A stretch of 64,000 nt of DNA from positions 298,501-362,500 of the forward strand of contig NZ_CP068023.1 of NCBI RefSeq assembly GCF_016695175.1, given 5' to 3'. The notes under the pieces were generated by a model that saw only the letters and a program-made list of their open reading frames with translations, was not told the DNA's origin and did no database searches. This DNA comes from Pseudoalteromonas sp. GCY (lineage in GTDB: Bacteria; Pseudomonadota; Gammaproteobacteria; Enterobacterales; Alteromonadaceae). The translations under genes and the position numbers were made by a program. This document shows, one piece after another, positions 27,056-37,347 of this stretch. Each line of letters begins with the position of its first letter. Within the stretch, counting starts at the first letter, position 1.

Positions 27056-27766
27056 TTATTTATGCAGTGCCGGGCGACGTTTTCGCCAAGGTGGAGATTG
27101 CAATAATAACAATATCCCTGTTAGACAAAAGAGCACACTCGTAGCAGCGAAGGAAATGAGCAAGGGATTATTAAAATCCTCACGTTCGTCGTAATCCATA
27201 ATGTGTAACATCCAAAAAAAATCAAAGATGCGCCACAACGTGCTACGAACCGTCACAACTTCACCGCTGGTTGCGCTTAGGTACAGCGTGGTGGAGAGGA
27301 TATCGTTATATTCGACTCGCCAAACATCTTCCTTGTAACCTGCTTCTCTGGGGGCTGTGGCAAGTCGTTCAATATGGCTCACATCCGCTGCAATTAATAA
27401 GTGTTGGTTGGCCTGTTGTATTATTTGCTGTTGATTTGGAGTGGTAAAAGGTGCGCCTGTTATCCCGTTGAAAATGAGCTGCTCATCTTGGTTGAGTTTG
27501 ATGATGGGAGTATCGAGAAAATGGCCGAACTGGATTTGACGCACTTGCACTGTGTTTTGTACTAACTGATTGAGATCAGCTTGGTACGCTGCGGTGGGAA
27601 AGGGGTTGTCTAAGCTTCTATGCGCTAAGTGTTTACCGTGGATCTTTGCCAATGGGATCGCGCTCATGACCAGCCCACCCAATAGCCAAGCAAAGATCTG
27701 TAAAAACAGTAAATAGCCAAGGTACTTGTGGAGTTTACGTGCGGGTTTTAGCAGTTTTTTAATCAT
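27056..27766 (-). CDS. PepSY-associated membrane protein
   Basis: 236 residues. An N-terminal helix (YLGYLLFLQIFAWLLGGLVMS, about 17-37) and a C-terminal helix (about 208-228) flank a periplasmic segment with PepSY-like strands. ARKLHKYLGYLLFLQ and WRIFDFFWMLHIMDY match the PepSY_TM family, often linked to iron or redox handling. An in-frame GTG precedes the chosen ATG. Not obviously in an operon. Confidence 0.8.
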   Translation of the reverse strand: MIKKLLKPARKLHKYLGYLLFLQIFAWLLGGLVMSAIPLAKIHGKHLAHRSLDNPFPTAAYQADLNQLVQNTVQVRQIQFGHFLDTPIIKLNQDEQLIFNGITGAPFTTPNQQQIIQQANQHLLIAADVSHIERLATAPREAGYKEDVWRVEYNDILSTTLYLSATSGEVVTVRSTLWRIFDFFWMLHIMDYDEREDFNNPLLISFAATSVLFCLTGILLLLQSPPWRKRRPALHK

Positions 27767-27921
27767 CACAATATGTTATTCTAGTTGTTCGTGAGTATGA
27801 TAACTATAACGCACGGTGCTTAGAATGTGACAAATTGTCGCATTGTCCAATAGGTAATGCCCTTATCATACTGATAAATAAGTCATTACTAGATTTAGCT
27901 TTACAAGGTAGCTTTTAATAC

Positions 27922-28302
27922 ATGTCTGAAATTCAATTTTTAAATGTCGATTTGGAACTGGAGTCAAAGCAAGATATCAGTGCGTTAGTTTCGGATTTAA
28001 AGAAAAATGCTATCGTGCTGCATTACGATCAAGACGACTATCGTCAATTGGCTCGCATCGAAGCAAATACCAATGAATTAACCCCTGATAAAGCGATTAA
28101 CCAACTGTGTGAGTTAATTGAGTCTTGCTCTAAAGCGGCACTTAAGCAATGGCTAGGTTGTACGAAGCGAACTTTTGACATTGGCTTTAACTCAGGCAAG
28201 TCACCCAAGTGCTTTTCGCAAGCACTACAGGCAGATACATTGCTTAGGATCTCTGCAATAGGTGCTGGAATAGAAATTACTATCTACCCAATAGAAGAAT
28301 AA
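27922..28302 (+). CDS. Hypothetical protein, about 126 residues
   Basis: I do not recognise a family. The protein is soluble, without signal peptide or membrane segment. It ends DTLLRISAIGAGIEITIYPIEE, which looks like a small alpha/beta fold closing with a beta strand. An AAGGTAG ribosome site lies 14 bp before the ATG. It stands alone between a divergent PepSY gene and the DUF3103 gene. Confidence 0.65.
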   Translation: MSEIQFLNVDLELESKQDISALVSDLKKNAIVLHYDQDDYRQLARIEANTNELTPDKAINQLCELIESCSKAALKQWLGCTKRTFDIGFNSGKSPKCFSQALQADTLLRISAIGAGIEITIYPIEE

Positions 28303-28420
28303 AAACTCTAAAAGCTAGATTAAATTGTTTTATATGTTAACATTGTTAACTTATTGATAATTTGTTTTTGTTGTTTTATCTTGTTTATTCCACAACACGG
28401 ATTATTTCTAGGAACGCAAG

Positions 28421-29590
28421 ATGAAACAACATGTAACCCTCTCTACCCTAATGATAGCCATGCTCGGCGGAATGTCTTTCGCAAGTTCTGCGGCAGACAA
28501 GGCTAACCTTAATACCTACAGTTCACTTAAGCAGCTTGATAAATTTAACGCTGCACCAGTTCAAGTTGCTGATATAAAGAAGCAAATTGCGAAAAAATTA
28601 GCGCTATCACTTAATCACGTAGGTCCCCAAGTTCAAACTCAACTTAGCCAGTATCGGGATGCAGTTTCACTGGAGCAGCTACAAGTTCAGGGGGCGACTA
28701 AGCAGCTCATGACAGAAGCGAGCCAGTATACTCGTTCATTAAAAGGCTTGACTGACTATAGCTCTAATCTATATCAGCTGCGTATTGCTTCTAGCGAAAT
28801 GCTAACAAAGTGGCAACAAGGTGAAGCGCCATTAATTGCTTTTGCGCCTAAAGGTGATGATAAGCACTGGCAATATGTAGAGGCCTTTGATGAGCACGGC
28901 CAATTGCATTTGCTTGACGCACACACAATGCCAGAGCGACCCGTGCTGATCGTTGAACTGGATAGCAATAAGGTAAAACAAGAAGGCATTCAGGTAATGA
29001 AGCAAGTGTTTGCCAAGCAAGGCCTAGCAATGCCATCAACAGCAGTGCAGAGCAACGATGAGGCAGAGCCGATTTCAACCAGTGTATTGAAGAAAATCAG
29101 ACTAAATGACGATGAAGAGCCTTGGGTATCTGGGGCTGCGGAAGTTTACGGCATTGTAACTGGCGTCAACCCATCCCGAGATGAACCCGTCCTAGATATC
29201 GTGGATATGCCATATTTGGATCACGATGGTACGGACTATACGCCTAACCAAATTATCATTCACTGGGAGCGATATCGTTGGCAAGCGGCAGATCTACTGC
29301 TGATGGAGCAAGACGACAATACTAACTATCAAGACTTAGCAACAACACTTTTGGATATTGTGACGCAAGTGATGCGCGCTATTCCTGATCCCAATGTTCA
29401 AGGTTATGCGATTATCCCGCAACTGACCAATCAATTGATCAAAGCAATGCCAAGCCATTGGTTTACTAACGATGATGACTATGTTGATGTATTTTACACC
29501 TTGTTTGAAGGACAAACTTACAACGGGCATATGGGCGCAAGTGGTAATGCGAAAGTGACGATTGAGCCACTTACAATTAACCCTCGCTAA
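28421..29590 (+). CDS. DUF3103 secreted protein
   Basis: 389 residues with a signal peptide (MLGGMSFASSAA, cleavage near residue 25). A helical N-terminal half is followed by the conserved block LKKIRLNDDEEPWVSGAAEVYGIVTGV, which I associate with DUF3103, a family of secreted proteins of Vibrio and Pseudoalteromonas with unknown function. The acidic C-terminal half has several Asp-rich turns (EQDDNTNYQD, FTNDDDYVDVFY) that could bind calcium. It is followed by a strong bidirectional terminator. Confidence 0.75.
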   Translation: MKQHVTLSTLMIAMLGGMSFASSAADKANLNTYSSLKQLDKFNAAPVQVADIKKQIAKKLALSLNHVGPQVQTQLSQYRDAVSLEQLQVQGATKQLMTEASQYTRSLKGLTDYSSNLYQLRIASSEMLTKWQQGEAPLIAFAPKGDDKHWQYVEAFDEHGQLHLLDAHTMPERPVLIVELDSNKVKQEGIQVMKQVFAKQGLAMPSTAVQSNDEAEPISTSVLKKIRLNDDEEPWVSGAAEVYGIVTGVNPSRDEPVLDIVDMPYLDHDGTDYTPNQIIIHWERYRWQAADLLLMEQDDNTNYQDLATTLLDIVTQVMRAIPDPNVQGYAIIPQLTNQLIKAMPSHWFTNDDDYVDVFYTLFEGQTYNGHMGASGNAKVTIEPLTINPR

Positions 29591-29620
29591 ATATTAGCCA
29601 AAGTGATGTTATTGAAAAAA

Positions 29621-29641
29621 GGCCAGTAACTGGCCTTTTTT
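29621..29641. terminator. Bidirectional intrinsic terminator
   Basis: GGCCAG-TAA-CTGGCC stem (29621-29626, 29630-29635) flanked by six A on the left and six T on the right. It serves the DUF3103 gene and the convergent nuclease gene. Confidence 0.9.
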
Positions 29642-29649
29642 ATTTATAG

Positions 29650-31260
29650 TTACCAAATTGCTTCGACGAACTCTGGATGGTCTACAAATGGATTTCGGTT
29701 ACCCTGAAATTCGTAAGCCGCTTGGTTGCGCGCTTGCTCTAGGGCATCGACAGGATCTTCGTTATGCCATCTTTTTAGCATGTTGATGACCCAAGTTTCG
29801 AAGACTTGCTGTTGGGTGCCATTGAGTACCGCATTGCTGTAGCTGGTATTATTTTGCCAATTTGCAATCACATCTTGATAACGCGTTGCCATATAGAAGT
29901 AGGCACGAGCAAAATCTCCTTTGAAACTATCAATAGGCTCAAATACGCTACCGCTGTAGTTGATACCAGATGCTGAACCTAAGCGACTACCATTACTTGA
30001 GGTATAAGAAGCGCTCCCTACTTCACCAAATGGATAGTTACTGCGCTTAGAATTTACATAACCATCGGAAGCAAAAATATGATGGATATCTGAATTCATC
30101 GGTTCTACTTGGCCACCAAACCAAGATTTAGGGAAGGAGTGTTCTCGGTTATAGCAATCGCCCTCGCCGCTGTAACTGCCGCATTGTGATCCGGTAGAGA
30201 CATAAGTAACACTATCATTTGCCGTTGGCTTTTCAGAGTAGCGATCTAAGATACTGTTATCTTTTTCAAAATAGCGGTCGCGCTCGTTCTGATCGATAAA
30301 GCTCCAAATAGCAGAATATCCTTGTGATTGGTGGTTACGAATAATCTGGTGTAACTCTGTTTTCAGTGCATAACCGCTCAGTCCAGCAGCAGAGGCATAG
30401 TAACCATCGCCTGAAGGGGGAGGTGTAGTTGTGCCAAGCGTAAAGGTATGATCTTGACGATTGCTGAACTGGCCGCCGGAAGCGAGCGTTGTCCCAGCGT
30501 GCGTTAAGGTATACTGGCCATTACCATTGGTGCAACAAATTCCGTCGCCATAGCTGTCTAAAATCGTAAAGGTATAACTACCGTCGTTAAGGCATAAGTT
30601 TTCATTTATCGATTGATTATTGCTATAGCCACTACCACTAGCAACGGTTGTGTTTGCTGTATTAGTGATCTGCCAGCTTGTTTCGCTACCATAATTATCG
30701 GTCATCAAAGCGAGAGTGACACTATTATTTTGACAGCTCTGAGGCGGCTCTGGTGTGGTAGAAGTTGGACCAAAGCCGTCAACGTAGACAGTTTCATTAC
30801 CGTCAAAACCACTGCCATCGTAAAAACGTAAGCCAACATTAATCGCAGTGGTTGCAGTTGCGGTATAGGTATAGCTAAGTTGTTGCCACTGCCCGACATT
30901 GAACTGATCTGAATAACCATGATAGCCGTCCACCACTAATCGTGCTTTGACACCACCTTCCGTGTGATAGACCCAAGTGCTAAATTGATAGCTTTTACCC
31001 GCTTCAACGTTTACTTGCTGTTGTAAGTCTGTGCTACTTTGTGTTGCAGTAGTTACCTGCACCGCTGCTGCAAGATTACCGTCTTTTATTGGTGTCGTAA
31101 CCGAGCTAAGTGTGATGCCCGAGTCTATCGTCGTCCATCCACTAGGGACTTGACCGCTCCAGCTCTCGAAACTGCCATTTGTCACCTGTGCGGTAGCGTT
31201 AATACTCAGTAAAGCGCAGCATGATCCGAAGAGCAGACCTTTATATTTCCCGTGTTTCAT
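29650..31260 (-). CDS. Multidomain secreted EndA-type nuclease
   Basis: 536 residues from the ATG at 31260, which has GAGAGT upstream; another ATG lies 12 bases earlier. Order: signal peptide (to about 24), a CBM_4_9-like beta-sandwich (about 25-165; NGSFESWSGQVPSGW and VYVDGFG), a second beta domain with GDGICCTNGNGQYTLT (about 180-275), a proline linker, then an endonuclease I domain (about 290-536). The nuclease domain has YNREHSFPKSWFGG and SDGYVNSKRSNYPFGE. Probably extracellular DNA degradation. It is a paralogue of the short EndA about 3 kb away. Confidence 0.9.
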   Translation of the reverse strand: MKHGKYKGLLFGSCCALLSINATAQVTNGSFESWSGQVPSGWTTIDSGITLSSVTTPIKDGNLAAAVQVTTATQSSTDLQQQVNVEAGKSYQFSTWVYHTEGGVKARLVVDGYHGYSDQFNVGQWQQLSYTYTATATTAINVGLRFYDGSGFDGNETVYVDGFGPTSTTPEPPQSCQNNSVTLALMTDNYGSETSWQITNTANTTVASGSGYSNNQSINENLCLNDGSYTFTILDSYGDGICCTNGNGQYTLTHAGTTLASGGQFSNRQDHTFTLGTTTPPPSGDGYYASAAGLSGYALKTELHQIIRNHQSQGYSAIWSFIDQNERDRYFEKDNSILDRYSEKPTANDSVTYVSTGSQCGSYSGEGDCYNREHSFPKSWFGGQVEPMNSDIHHIFASDGYVNSKRSNYPFGEVGSASYTSSNGSRLGSASGINYSGSVFEPIDSFKGDFARAYFYMATRYQDVIANWQNNTSYSNAVLNGTQQQVFETWVINMLKRWHNEDPVDALEQARNQAAYEFQGNRNPFVDHPEFVEAIW

Positions 31261-31556
31261 TATTACTCTCATTATTTTGATTATCTATATTATAGTTTGT
31301 CTGTATATGACAGTTTGATTTTGCATCAAAACTGTTACGGCAATGTTAAACTTTTTGGCGGTTAAATATCGAACTTCTTTTAATCTGTTTTCTTTGGACT
31401 TTTCTATCTTCAATAACTAAAAGGAATATAAAAGCAGATTCTATTCTTTTTGATCTCTCAATTTGCCACGTATGCTTCACGCTAATAAAAGTAGGCTACG
31501 CTGCGTGCGAGCCAGTTATGCAATGAGCAAGCAAAACCTTTTGGGTACGGGGATCC

Positions 31557-33377
31557 ATGATGTTGTTAAGTCAACTTAATGCTGCAGCAAGTCCGCTGAC
31601 ACATGAACAACTGCAAAAACTACAAGGCTTAGTTGGAGAGTTAAATCCAATCCAACAGGCGTGGGTGAGTGGCTATTTAGCTGCAACCGCAAATTCAGCT
31701 GCATTATCAGGTATTGCTGGACAAGCAACAGCGGGCGCTGACGAGTCTGCACCTTTGACTATTTTATTTGGCTCACAAACCGGTAACGCAAAAGGGGTTG
31801 CAAACCAAATTAAAGCTCAGGCTGAAGCGCGTGGCTTGACGACTAAGTTGGTCAATATGGCTGACTACAAACCGGCTAACCTGAAGAAAGAGAAGTTCTT
31901 AGTGATTGCTGTCTCTACTTACGGAGAGGGTGAGCCACCAGAAGATGCAGAAGCATTGCATGAATTTTTAGCTGGTAAGAAGGCGCCTAAACTTGAAGGT
32001 GTAAAGCAAGCTGTAATTGGCCTTGGTGATTCAAGTTATGAATTCTTCTGCCAAACAGCTAAGGATTTTGAAGCGCGCTTGGCAGCCCTTGGCGCTGAAG
32101 TTGTTGTGCCGCGAGCTGACTTAGATGTGGATTATGAAGCTGAAGCCGAGGCGTGGATAGCACAGGCGCTAGATGCGTTGGAGCCCGCGCTTAAAGCTCA
32201 GCAGCAAGCGGGTGGTGGTAACGTTATCAGCATGCCATTTGGTGCTCCTCAGGCTGCAGCAAGTCAATATACAAAGCAAAACCCCTTCGCGGCCGAGCTT
32301 AGTGTGGTACAAAAGATCACTGGCAGAAACTCAAGCAAAGATGTGCGTCACATTGAAATTTCGCTTGAAGGTTCTGATATCACTTATCAGCCGGGTGATT
32401 CACTTGGCGTGTATTTCTTAAATGACCCACAAGAAGTGGCGGCGGTGATCGATGTCTTAAAACTCGACAAAGCACAAACCGTAAAAATAGGTGAACTCAC
32501 CGTTTCATTAGAAACGGCGTTGATTGAACATCTTGAGCTAACACAGTCGTATCCTGGCTTTGTTGAAAAGTATGCGATTGCGACTGGGAATGAGGAACTA
32601 AGCGCACTTGCAAACGATAAATCGGCATTGCGTGCTTATATTGAAGAACGCCAAATCTTCGATGTGATTAAGCAAAACCCTGCCAACATTGAGGCGCAAG
32701 CGCTAGTTGATTGCTGTCGCAAATTACAAGCACGCTTGTACTCTATTGCGTCAAGCCAAGCAGAGGTAGAAGAAGAGGTGCATTTAACCGTAGGTTTAGT
32801 TGAATTTGATACCTTTGGTGAAAAGCATTTTGGCGGCTGCTCAGGTTATTTAGCGAATCGTGCTGAAGAAGGCACGAAAGTGAAAGTATTCAGTGAGCAC
32901 AACGATAACTTTAGATTACCTGTCGACAATGCCACACCTGTGATCATGGTTGGCCCAGGTACAGGTATCGCACCGTTCAGAGCCTTTTTGCAAGAGCGTG
33001 AGGCGCGTGACGCTGAGGGTGAAAACTGGCTGTTCTTTGGTAATCCACACTTTACAGAAGATTTCCTTTATCAAGTAGAAATTCAAAATTACGTAAAGTC
33101 GGGTTTATTAACACATGTAGATTTGGCATTTAGCCGTGATCAGGCAGAAAAGATTTACGTGCAAGATAGACTGCGCGAGAAGGGCGAAGCTGTATTTGCA
33201 TGGCTTGAAAAGGGCGCCCATTTTTATGTCTGTGGTGACGCTAGCAGAATGGCCAAAGATGTACACCAAGCACTTATCGACATCATTAAAACCCATGGAG
33301 GGAAAGATGATGAACAAGCTGAGCAATATCTTAAAGCATTGCGTAGCGCAAACCGTTATCAGAAAGACGTTTACTAA
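31557..33377 (+). CDS. cysJ: Sulfite reductase (NADPH) flavoprotein alpha-component
   Basis: 606 residues. N-terminal flavodoxin domain ([17 protein letters not shown] near residue 72), FAD-binding region with [10 protein letters not shown], and a ferredoxin-reductase-type NADPH domain with [17 protein letters not shown], ending in the typical RYQKDVY. It passes electrons from NADPH to CysI for the six-electron reduction of sulfite to sulfide. First gene of cysJIH; 44 bp separates it from cysI. The 284 bp upstream should hold the promoter, but I did not recognise a CysB site. Confidence 0.97.
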   Translation: MMLLSQLNAAASPLTHEQLQKLQGLVGELNPIQQAWVSGYLAATANSAALSGIAGQATAGADESAPLTILFGSQTGNAKGVANQIKAQAEARGLTTKLVNMADYKPANLKKEKFLVIAVSTYGEGEPPEDAEALHEFLAGKKAPKLEGVKQAVIGLGDSSYEFFCQTAKDFEARLAALGAEVVVPRADLDVDYEAEAEAWIAQALDALEPALKAQQQAGGGNVISMPFGAPQAAASQYTKQNPFAAELSVVQKITGRNSSKDVRHIEISLEGSDITYQPGDSLGVYFLNDPQEVAAVIDVLKLDKAQTVKIGELTVSLETALIEHLELTQSYPGFVEKYAIATGNEELSALANDKSALRAYIEERQIFDVIKQNPANIEAQALVDCCRKLQARLYSIASSQAEVEEEVHLTVGLVEFDTFGEKHFGGCSGYLANRAEEGTKVKVFSEHNDNFRLPVDNATPVIMVGPGTGIAPFRAFLQEREARDAEGENWLFFGNPHFTEDFLYQVEIQNYVKSGLLTHVDLAFSRDQAEKIYVQDRLREKGEAVFAWLEKGAHFYVCGDASRMAKDVHQALIDIIKTHGGKDDEQAEQYLKALRSANRYQKDVY

Positions 33378-33421
33378 CGCGTCTTGTTATACCGTCAGCC
33401 AATTTTAATGTAGGAAAGACA

Positions 33422-35143
33422 ATGAGCAACTCTGAAATCAAACCGAATAGTAAGCTCGATGCAAACGCAAAGTTTTCTGATAATGAGCGTTTGAAGTCAC
33501 AAAGTGCCCACTTACGCGGCACAATTTCAACGGATCTGACCGATCAACTAACCGGCGGCTTTACTGCGGATAACTTCCAATTGATCCGTTTCCACGGTAT
33601 GTATCAGCAAGACGACCGCGATATCCGCCCAGAGCGCACTAAGCAACGCCTTGAGCCACTGCATAACGTGATGCTTCGTGCTCGTATGCCTGGTGGTATC
33701 ATTAAACCACATCAGTGGTTGGCTATTGACGAGTTTGCAGCGGATAAAACCATGTATGGCAGCATTCGTCTGACAACGCGTCAAACTTTCCAGTTCCACG
33801 GTGTACTGAAGCCAAACATCAAAGGGATGCATCAGCTGCTGAATAGCGTAGGTATCGATTCTATTGCGACGGCGGGGGATGTAAACCGCAATGTGTTATG
33901 TACAACTAACCCGGTCGAGTCTGAGTTACACCAAGAAGCGTACGAGTGGGCGGCTAAAATTTCAGAGCACTTGCTACCAAAAACTAAAGCTTACGCTGAG
34001 ATCTGGCTGAATGGTGAAAAAACCGAGACAACGGCAGAGCCGATTTTGGGTGATACGTATTTACCACGTAAGTTCAAAACCACAGTTACTATTCCCCCAA
34101 ACAATGAAGTCGATGTGCATGCCAATGACCTCAACTTTGTTGCTATCGCAGATGAGGGCAAGCTAGTTGGCTTTAATGTGCTTGTGGGCGGTGGTTTGGC
34201 GATGACCCATGGTGACGTTAATACCTATCCACGTAAAGCAGATGACCTTGGCTTTATTCCGCTTGAGCATACACTTGCCGTTGCTGAGCATGTGGTTTCT
34301 GTGCAACGTGACTGGGGTAACCGAGTAAACCGTAAAAATGCAAAAACTAAATATACGCTAGATACATTTGGTACTGAGGCGTTTAAAGCGGAAGTTGAAA
34401 ACCGTGCCGGTATGACGTTTGAGCCAAGCCGTCCTTATGAATTCACTCACCGTGGCGACCGCTTTGGTTGGGTTGAAGGTATTGATGGTAAGCATCACTT
34501 AACGGTGTTTATCGAAAATGGCCGTATTTTAGATTTCCCAGATAAACCACTTAAAACAGGTTGTCGCAAAATTGCAGAAATCCACAAAGGGGATTTCCGC
34601 ATGACTGCAAACCAAAACTTAATTATTGCTGGAGTTGCAGCTGAGGATAAAGCGCAAATTGAACAAATTGCCCGCGAGCATGGTTTGATAGATAGCAAGC
34701 ATTCAGAGCAGCGCAAAAACTCGATGGCGTGTGTATCGCTACCGACGTGTCCACTTGCGATGGCTGAGGCGGAGCGCTATTTACCTGAGCTTGTGACAAA
34801 GGTAGAAGGGTTGCTCGCTAAGCATGAGGTTGCTGAAGAGAATATTATCCTTCGTGTAGTTGGCTGCCCTAACGGCTGTGGTCGAGCGATGCTAGCCGAA
34901 GTTGGATTTGTGGGTAAAGGACCTGGTAAATACAATATGTATTTAGGTGGTAACCGTGCTGGTACTCGCATTCCTAAGCTGTACTTGGAGAATGTCGGCG
35001 AAGACGTATTCCTGCCAGCGCTAGATGAGTTGATTGGTCAGTGGGTTAGTGAGCGCAACGAAGATGAATGTTTTGGTGACTATGTCATCCGCAAAGAAAT
35101 CGTTGCGGAAGTAAAAGTGTCAAAAACTGATTTCCACGCTTGA
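33422..35143 (+). CDS. cysI: Sulfite reductase (NADPH) haemoprotein beta-component
   Basis: 573 residues. The four Cys ligands of the siroheme-linked 4Fe-4S cluster are in [15 protein letters not shown] (near 440) and [13 protein letters not shown] (near 480). The N-terminal part has the siroheme-binding [12 protein letters not shown]. It reduces sulfite to sulfide with electrons from CysJ. Ribosome site AGGAAAG before the ATG. The siroheme cofactor is made by CysG, encoded near the right end of this window. Confidence 0.98.
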   Translation: MSNSEIKPNSKLDANAKFSDNERLKSQSAHLRGTISTDLTDQLTGGFTADNFQLIRFHGMYQQDDRDIRPERTKQRLEPLHNVMLRARMPGGIIKPHQWLAIDEFAADKTMYGSIRLTTRQTFQFHGVLKPNIKGMHQLLNSVGIDSIATAGDVNRNVLCTTNPVESELHQEAYEWAAKISEHLLPKTKAYAEIWLNGEKTETTAEPILGDTYLPRKFKTTVTIPPNNEVDVHANDLNFVAIADEGKLVGFNVLVGGGLAMTHGDVNTYPRKADDLGFIPLEHTLAVAEHVVSVQRDWGNRVNRKNAKTKYTLDTFGTEAFKAEVENRAGMTFEPSRPYEFTHRGDRFGWVEGIDGKHHLTVFIENGRILDFPDKPLKTGCRKIAEIHKGDFRMTANQNLIIAGVAAEDKAQIEQIAREHGLIDSKHSEQRKNSMACVSLPTCPLAMAEAERYLPELVTKVEGLLAKHEVAEENIILRVVGCPNGCGRAMLAEVGFVGKGPGKYNMYLGGNRAGTRIPKLYLENVGEDVFLPALDELIGQWVSERNEDECFGDYVIRKEIVAEVKVSKTDFHA

Positions 35144-35151
35144 TTTAGAAC

Positions 35152-35168
35152 GGGCAGCTACGCTGCCC
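35152..35168 (+). promoter_or_regulatory. Hairpin in the cysI-cysH intergenic region
   Basis: Perfect 7-bp inverted repeat GGGCAGC-TAC-GCTGCCC in the 38-bp cysI-cysH gap, ending 13 bp before the cysH ATG. There is no T tract, so it is not a normal terminator. It may affect mRNA stability or cysH translation. Confidence 0.4.
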
Positions 35169-35181
35169 ATTGGATGAGAAA

Positions 35182-35922
35182 ATGAGTGATTTTAAGCAAA
35201 TATTGACTCTGGACAGCGCAACTCAGCAGATGCTACTCGCGGATGCTAATGCCCTACTGAGTGATAAAACTGCCGAGCAGAGAGTGGCTTGGGCACTGGA
35301 AAACTTACCGGATACTCACTTTTTGTCTTCTAGTTTCGGTATTCAAGCTGCGGTTATGTTACACCTTTTGACTCAGCAGCAGCCTGATATCCCCGTGGTA
35401 CTTACCGATACGGGCTATTTGTTTCCTGAGACGTATCAATTTATAGAGTCACTGTCAGAGCGTTTGGCGCTCAATCTTAAGATATATCGTGCTAAGCAGA
35501 GTCCTGCTTGGCAAGAGGCAGTGTATGGTAAGTTATGGGAGCAAGGCGAAGAAGGTATTAAAAAATATAATACGCTGAACAAAGTTGAGCCGATGACTCA
35601 AGCGTTACGCGAACTTAGCGCAGGCACTTGGTTCAGTGGCTTACGTCGCCAACAGTCTTCAACGCGTGCGGATAAGCCAATCGTTGAGCTCAGTCGCGGC
35701 ACTGTCAAGTTTTACCCTATTATTGACTGGCATAATCGTGACGTGTATCAATATCTTACAAAGTTTGATTTGCCTTATCACCCGCTCTGGGAACAAGGCT
35801 ATGTTTCTATGGGGGATGTTCATACCACCCGTAAGCTTGAACCTGGCATGACAGAGGAAGAAACACGCTTCTTCGGTCTAAATCGTGAGTGTGGGTTGCA
35901 TATTGATGGTGATGGTATTTAG
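35182..35922 (+). CDS. cysH: Phosphoadenylyl-sulfate (PAPS) reductase
   Basis: 246 residues from the ATG at 35182; a TTG four codons earlier is in frame. It reduces PAPS to sulfite and PAP with thioredoxin. [17 protein letters not shown] is the PP-loop-like start, [14 protein letters not shown] follows, and the C-terminal [11 protein letters not shown] carries the catalytic Cys. Only that Cys is obvious, so it is of the PAPS, not the APS (Fe-S), type. This fits the presence of cysC in the window. Third gene of cysJIH. Confidence 0.96.
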   Translation: MSDFKQILTLDSATQQMLLADANALLSDKTAEQRVAWALENLPDTHFLSSSFGIQAAVMLHLLTQQQPDIPVVLTDTGYLFPETYQFIESLSERLALNLKIYRAKQSPAWQEAVYGKLWEQGEEGIKKYNTLNKVEPMTQALRELSAGTWFSGLRRQQSSTRADKPIVELSRGTVKFYPIIDWHNRDVYQYLTKFDLPYHPLWEQGYVSMGDVHTTRKLEPGMTEEETRFFGLNRECGLHIDGDGI

Positions 35923-36032
35923 ATCCGCAATGTTCATTTAGTAGGTTTGAGTGTGGCTGGTTTTTTGACTTGGAAATTCCCAGCGATCGGTCATACTTAG
36001 TCTATTATTTGTTCAAGGTCTTGGAGGTGGCT

Positions 36033-36794
36033 TTGATCTACTTTCCAAAGACGATGTTACTATTGCTACTTAGTTGTACCTTGTCTTTTGCTGGCCACGC
36101 TAAAACAGCGGAAGAAAGCAAAACGTTTATCAACTTTGCAGTACAGTATTATCCTCCCTTTATAATCGAACATGCCCAAGAGCAGGGTGTGCTTATTGAT
36201 ATTTTCGAGCTGTTTGCAGCACAGTATCATTACCAACCAAATTACCCAGTGTATCCAGAAAAGCGTTCGTCTGTAGAGATCGAGCGAGGGAATGTTGATG
36301 TGCGGATGGAGTCTGAACATTGGTATCGTGGCACGATGCAAATGTGTTGGAGTGAGCCAATTTACACAATTGAAGATGTATTTGTTACACACAAGCAGGC
36401 TGAACAATTTGATGTAAATGGCTTAAATGAACATCTATTTTTAGGTCGATTTGGCTATACCTATCCTCAGTTAGAGCCGTATTTTGACAGTAATTTGCTG
36501 CAGCGCAAAGACTACTACTCAGAATTTGATATCTTGTCCGTGCTTGCAGGCGGAAGTGACAAAAGTCTCGCTTTTTCTATTGTTGGCGAACCAACACTGC
36601 GTTGGTTACAGCTGAAATATCCAGTATTAAAAAGTACGATCAGCGTGCGCGGCGTTTCTGATGTGGCGCCGTTACAATTGCAGTTTGGTCGCACTCAAAG
36701 AGCGAAAAAATTGTGTGATGACTTCAATCACTTTTATGCTGACTTTAAAAAAACGGAGCAATTTAAGCAGATACTGTTAAAGTATGGGCTCTAA
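36033..36794 (+). CDS. Periplasmic substrate-binding protein, SBP_bac_3-like
   Basis: 253 residues from the TTG at 36033, chosen because GGAGG lies 5 bp upstream; the ATG at 36054 is an alternative that would still begin the signal peptide (MLLLLLSCTLSFAGHAKT). The mature part resembles family 3 amino-acid-type binding proteins: FINFAVQYYPPFIIEHAQEQGVLIDIFELFAAQ, later LQFGRTQRAKKLCDDFN. No permease gene is adjacent, so it may be an orphan sensor-like binding protein, a class common in Pseudoalteromonas. It is close to the following DUF4124 gene. Confidence 0.8.
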   Translation: MIYFPKTMLLLLLSCTLSFAGHAKTAEESKTFINFAVQYYPPFIIEHAQEQGVLIDIFELFAAQYHYQPNYPVYPEKRSSVEIERGNVDVRMESEHWYRGTMQMCWSEPIYTIEDVFVTHKQAEQFDVNGLNEHLFLGRFGYTYPQLEPYFDSNLLQRKDYYSEFDILSVLAGGSDKSLAFSIVGEPTLRWLQLKYPVLKSTISVRGVSDVAPLQLQFGRTQRAKKLCDDFNHFYADFKKTEQFKQILLKYGL

Positions 36795-36807
36795 GGAAAG
36801 TCAGAGT

Positions 36808-37347
36808 ATGAAGATGAAAGCCGCAAGTTACTTGATGATTATGATAATGCTGGTGGCGTTAGCCAGTTTATTTGTATTGAAGCGCCCTGATGGAAAGCCG
36901 TGGTTAAATGTAAATTCGTTGACCAACAAGGTTGAGCAGCAGGTAACAGCATTAACGTATCAAGGTGTGACGGCGCTTGATAAAGTGAAAACCCACACGA
37001 AGGAGCTTGTAAGTGATGACACTCAACAGCCTGCACCTGGGGTACAAGTGTATCGTTGGCGCGACGCTAAAGGACAATGGCATTACTCAGATAAACCCAA
37101 TCCAAATGGCGAGTCGCAGCACTATCAATTAGATGAACGCAAAATTACCGTGATAGCAGCCGAAGACACAAGCATTCTGAATAAACAGCCAGAGCAAGCC
37201 GTAAGTAAAGAAGCAGCTTCGGCATTACCAACGGCATTAAATCCAAAAGCGGTAAAACAGGTGATGGAAGATGCGAAAAACATCCCACAGCTGATGGATG
37301 ATAGAACGAAGCAGCTTGAAAAGGCGCTGGAGGAAAATCAGCGCTAA
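36808..37347 (+). CDS. DUF4124 domain membrane protein
   Basis: 179 residues from the ATG at 36808, which has AAGGA upstream; an earlier in-frame ATG at 36784 would overlap the preceding gene. One N-terminal transmembrane helix (YLMIMIMLVALASLFVL), a linker, then a DUF4124 segment QVYRWRDAKGQWHYSDKPN (about 78-105), a small envelope-associated domain of unknown function. The C-terminus is helical and charged. The 3' end overlaps the convergent oxidoreductase gene by 4 bp. Confidence 0.8.
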   Translation: MKMKAASYLMIMIMLVALASLFVLKRPDGKPWLNVNSLTNKVEQQVTALTYQGVTALDKVKTHTKELVSDDTQQPAPGVQVYRWRDAKGQWHYSDKPNPNGESQHYQLDERKITVIAAEDTSILNKQPEQAVSKEAASALPTALNPKAVKQVMEDAKNIPQLMDDRTKQLEKALEENQR

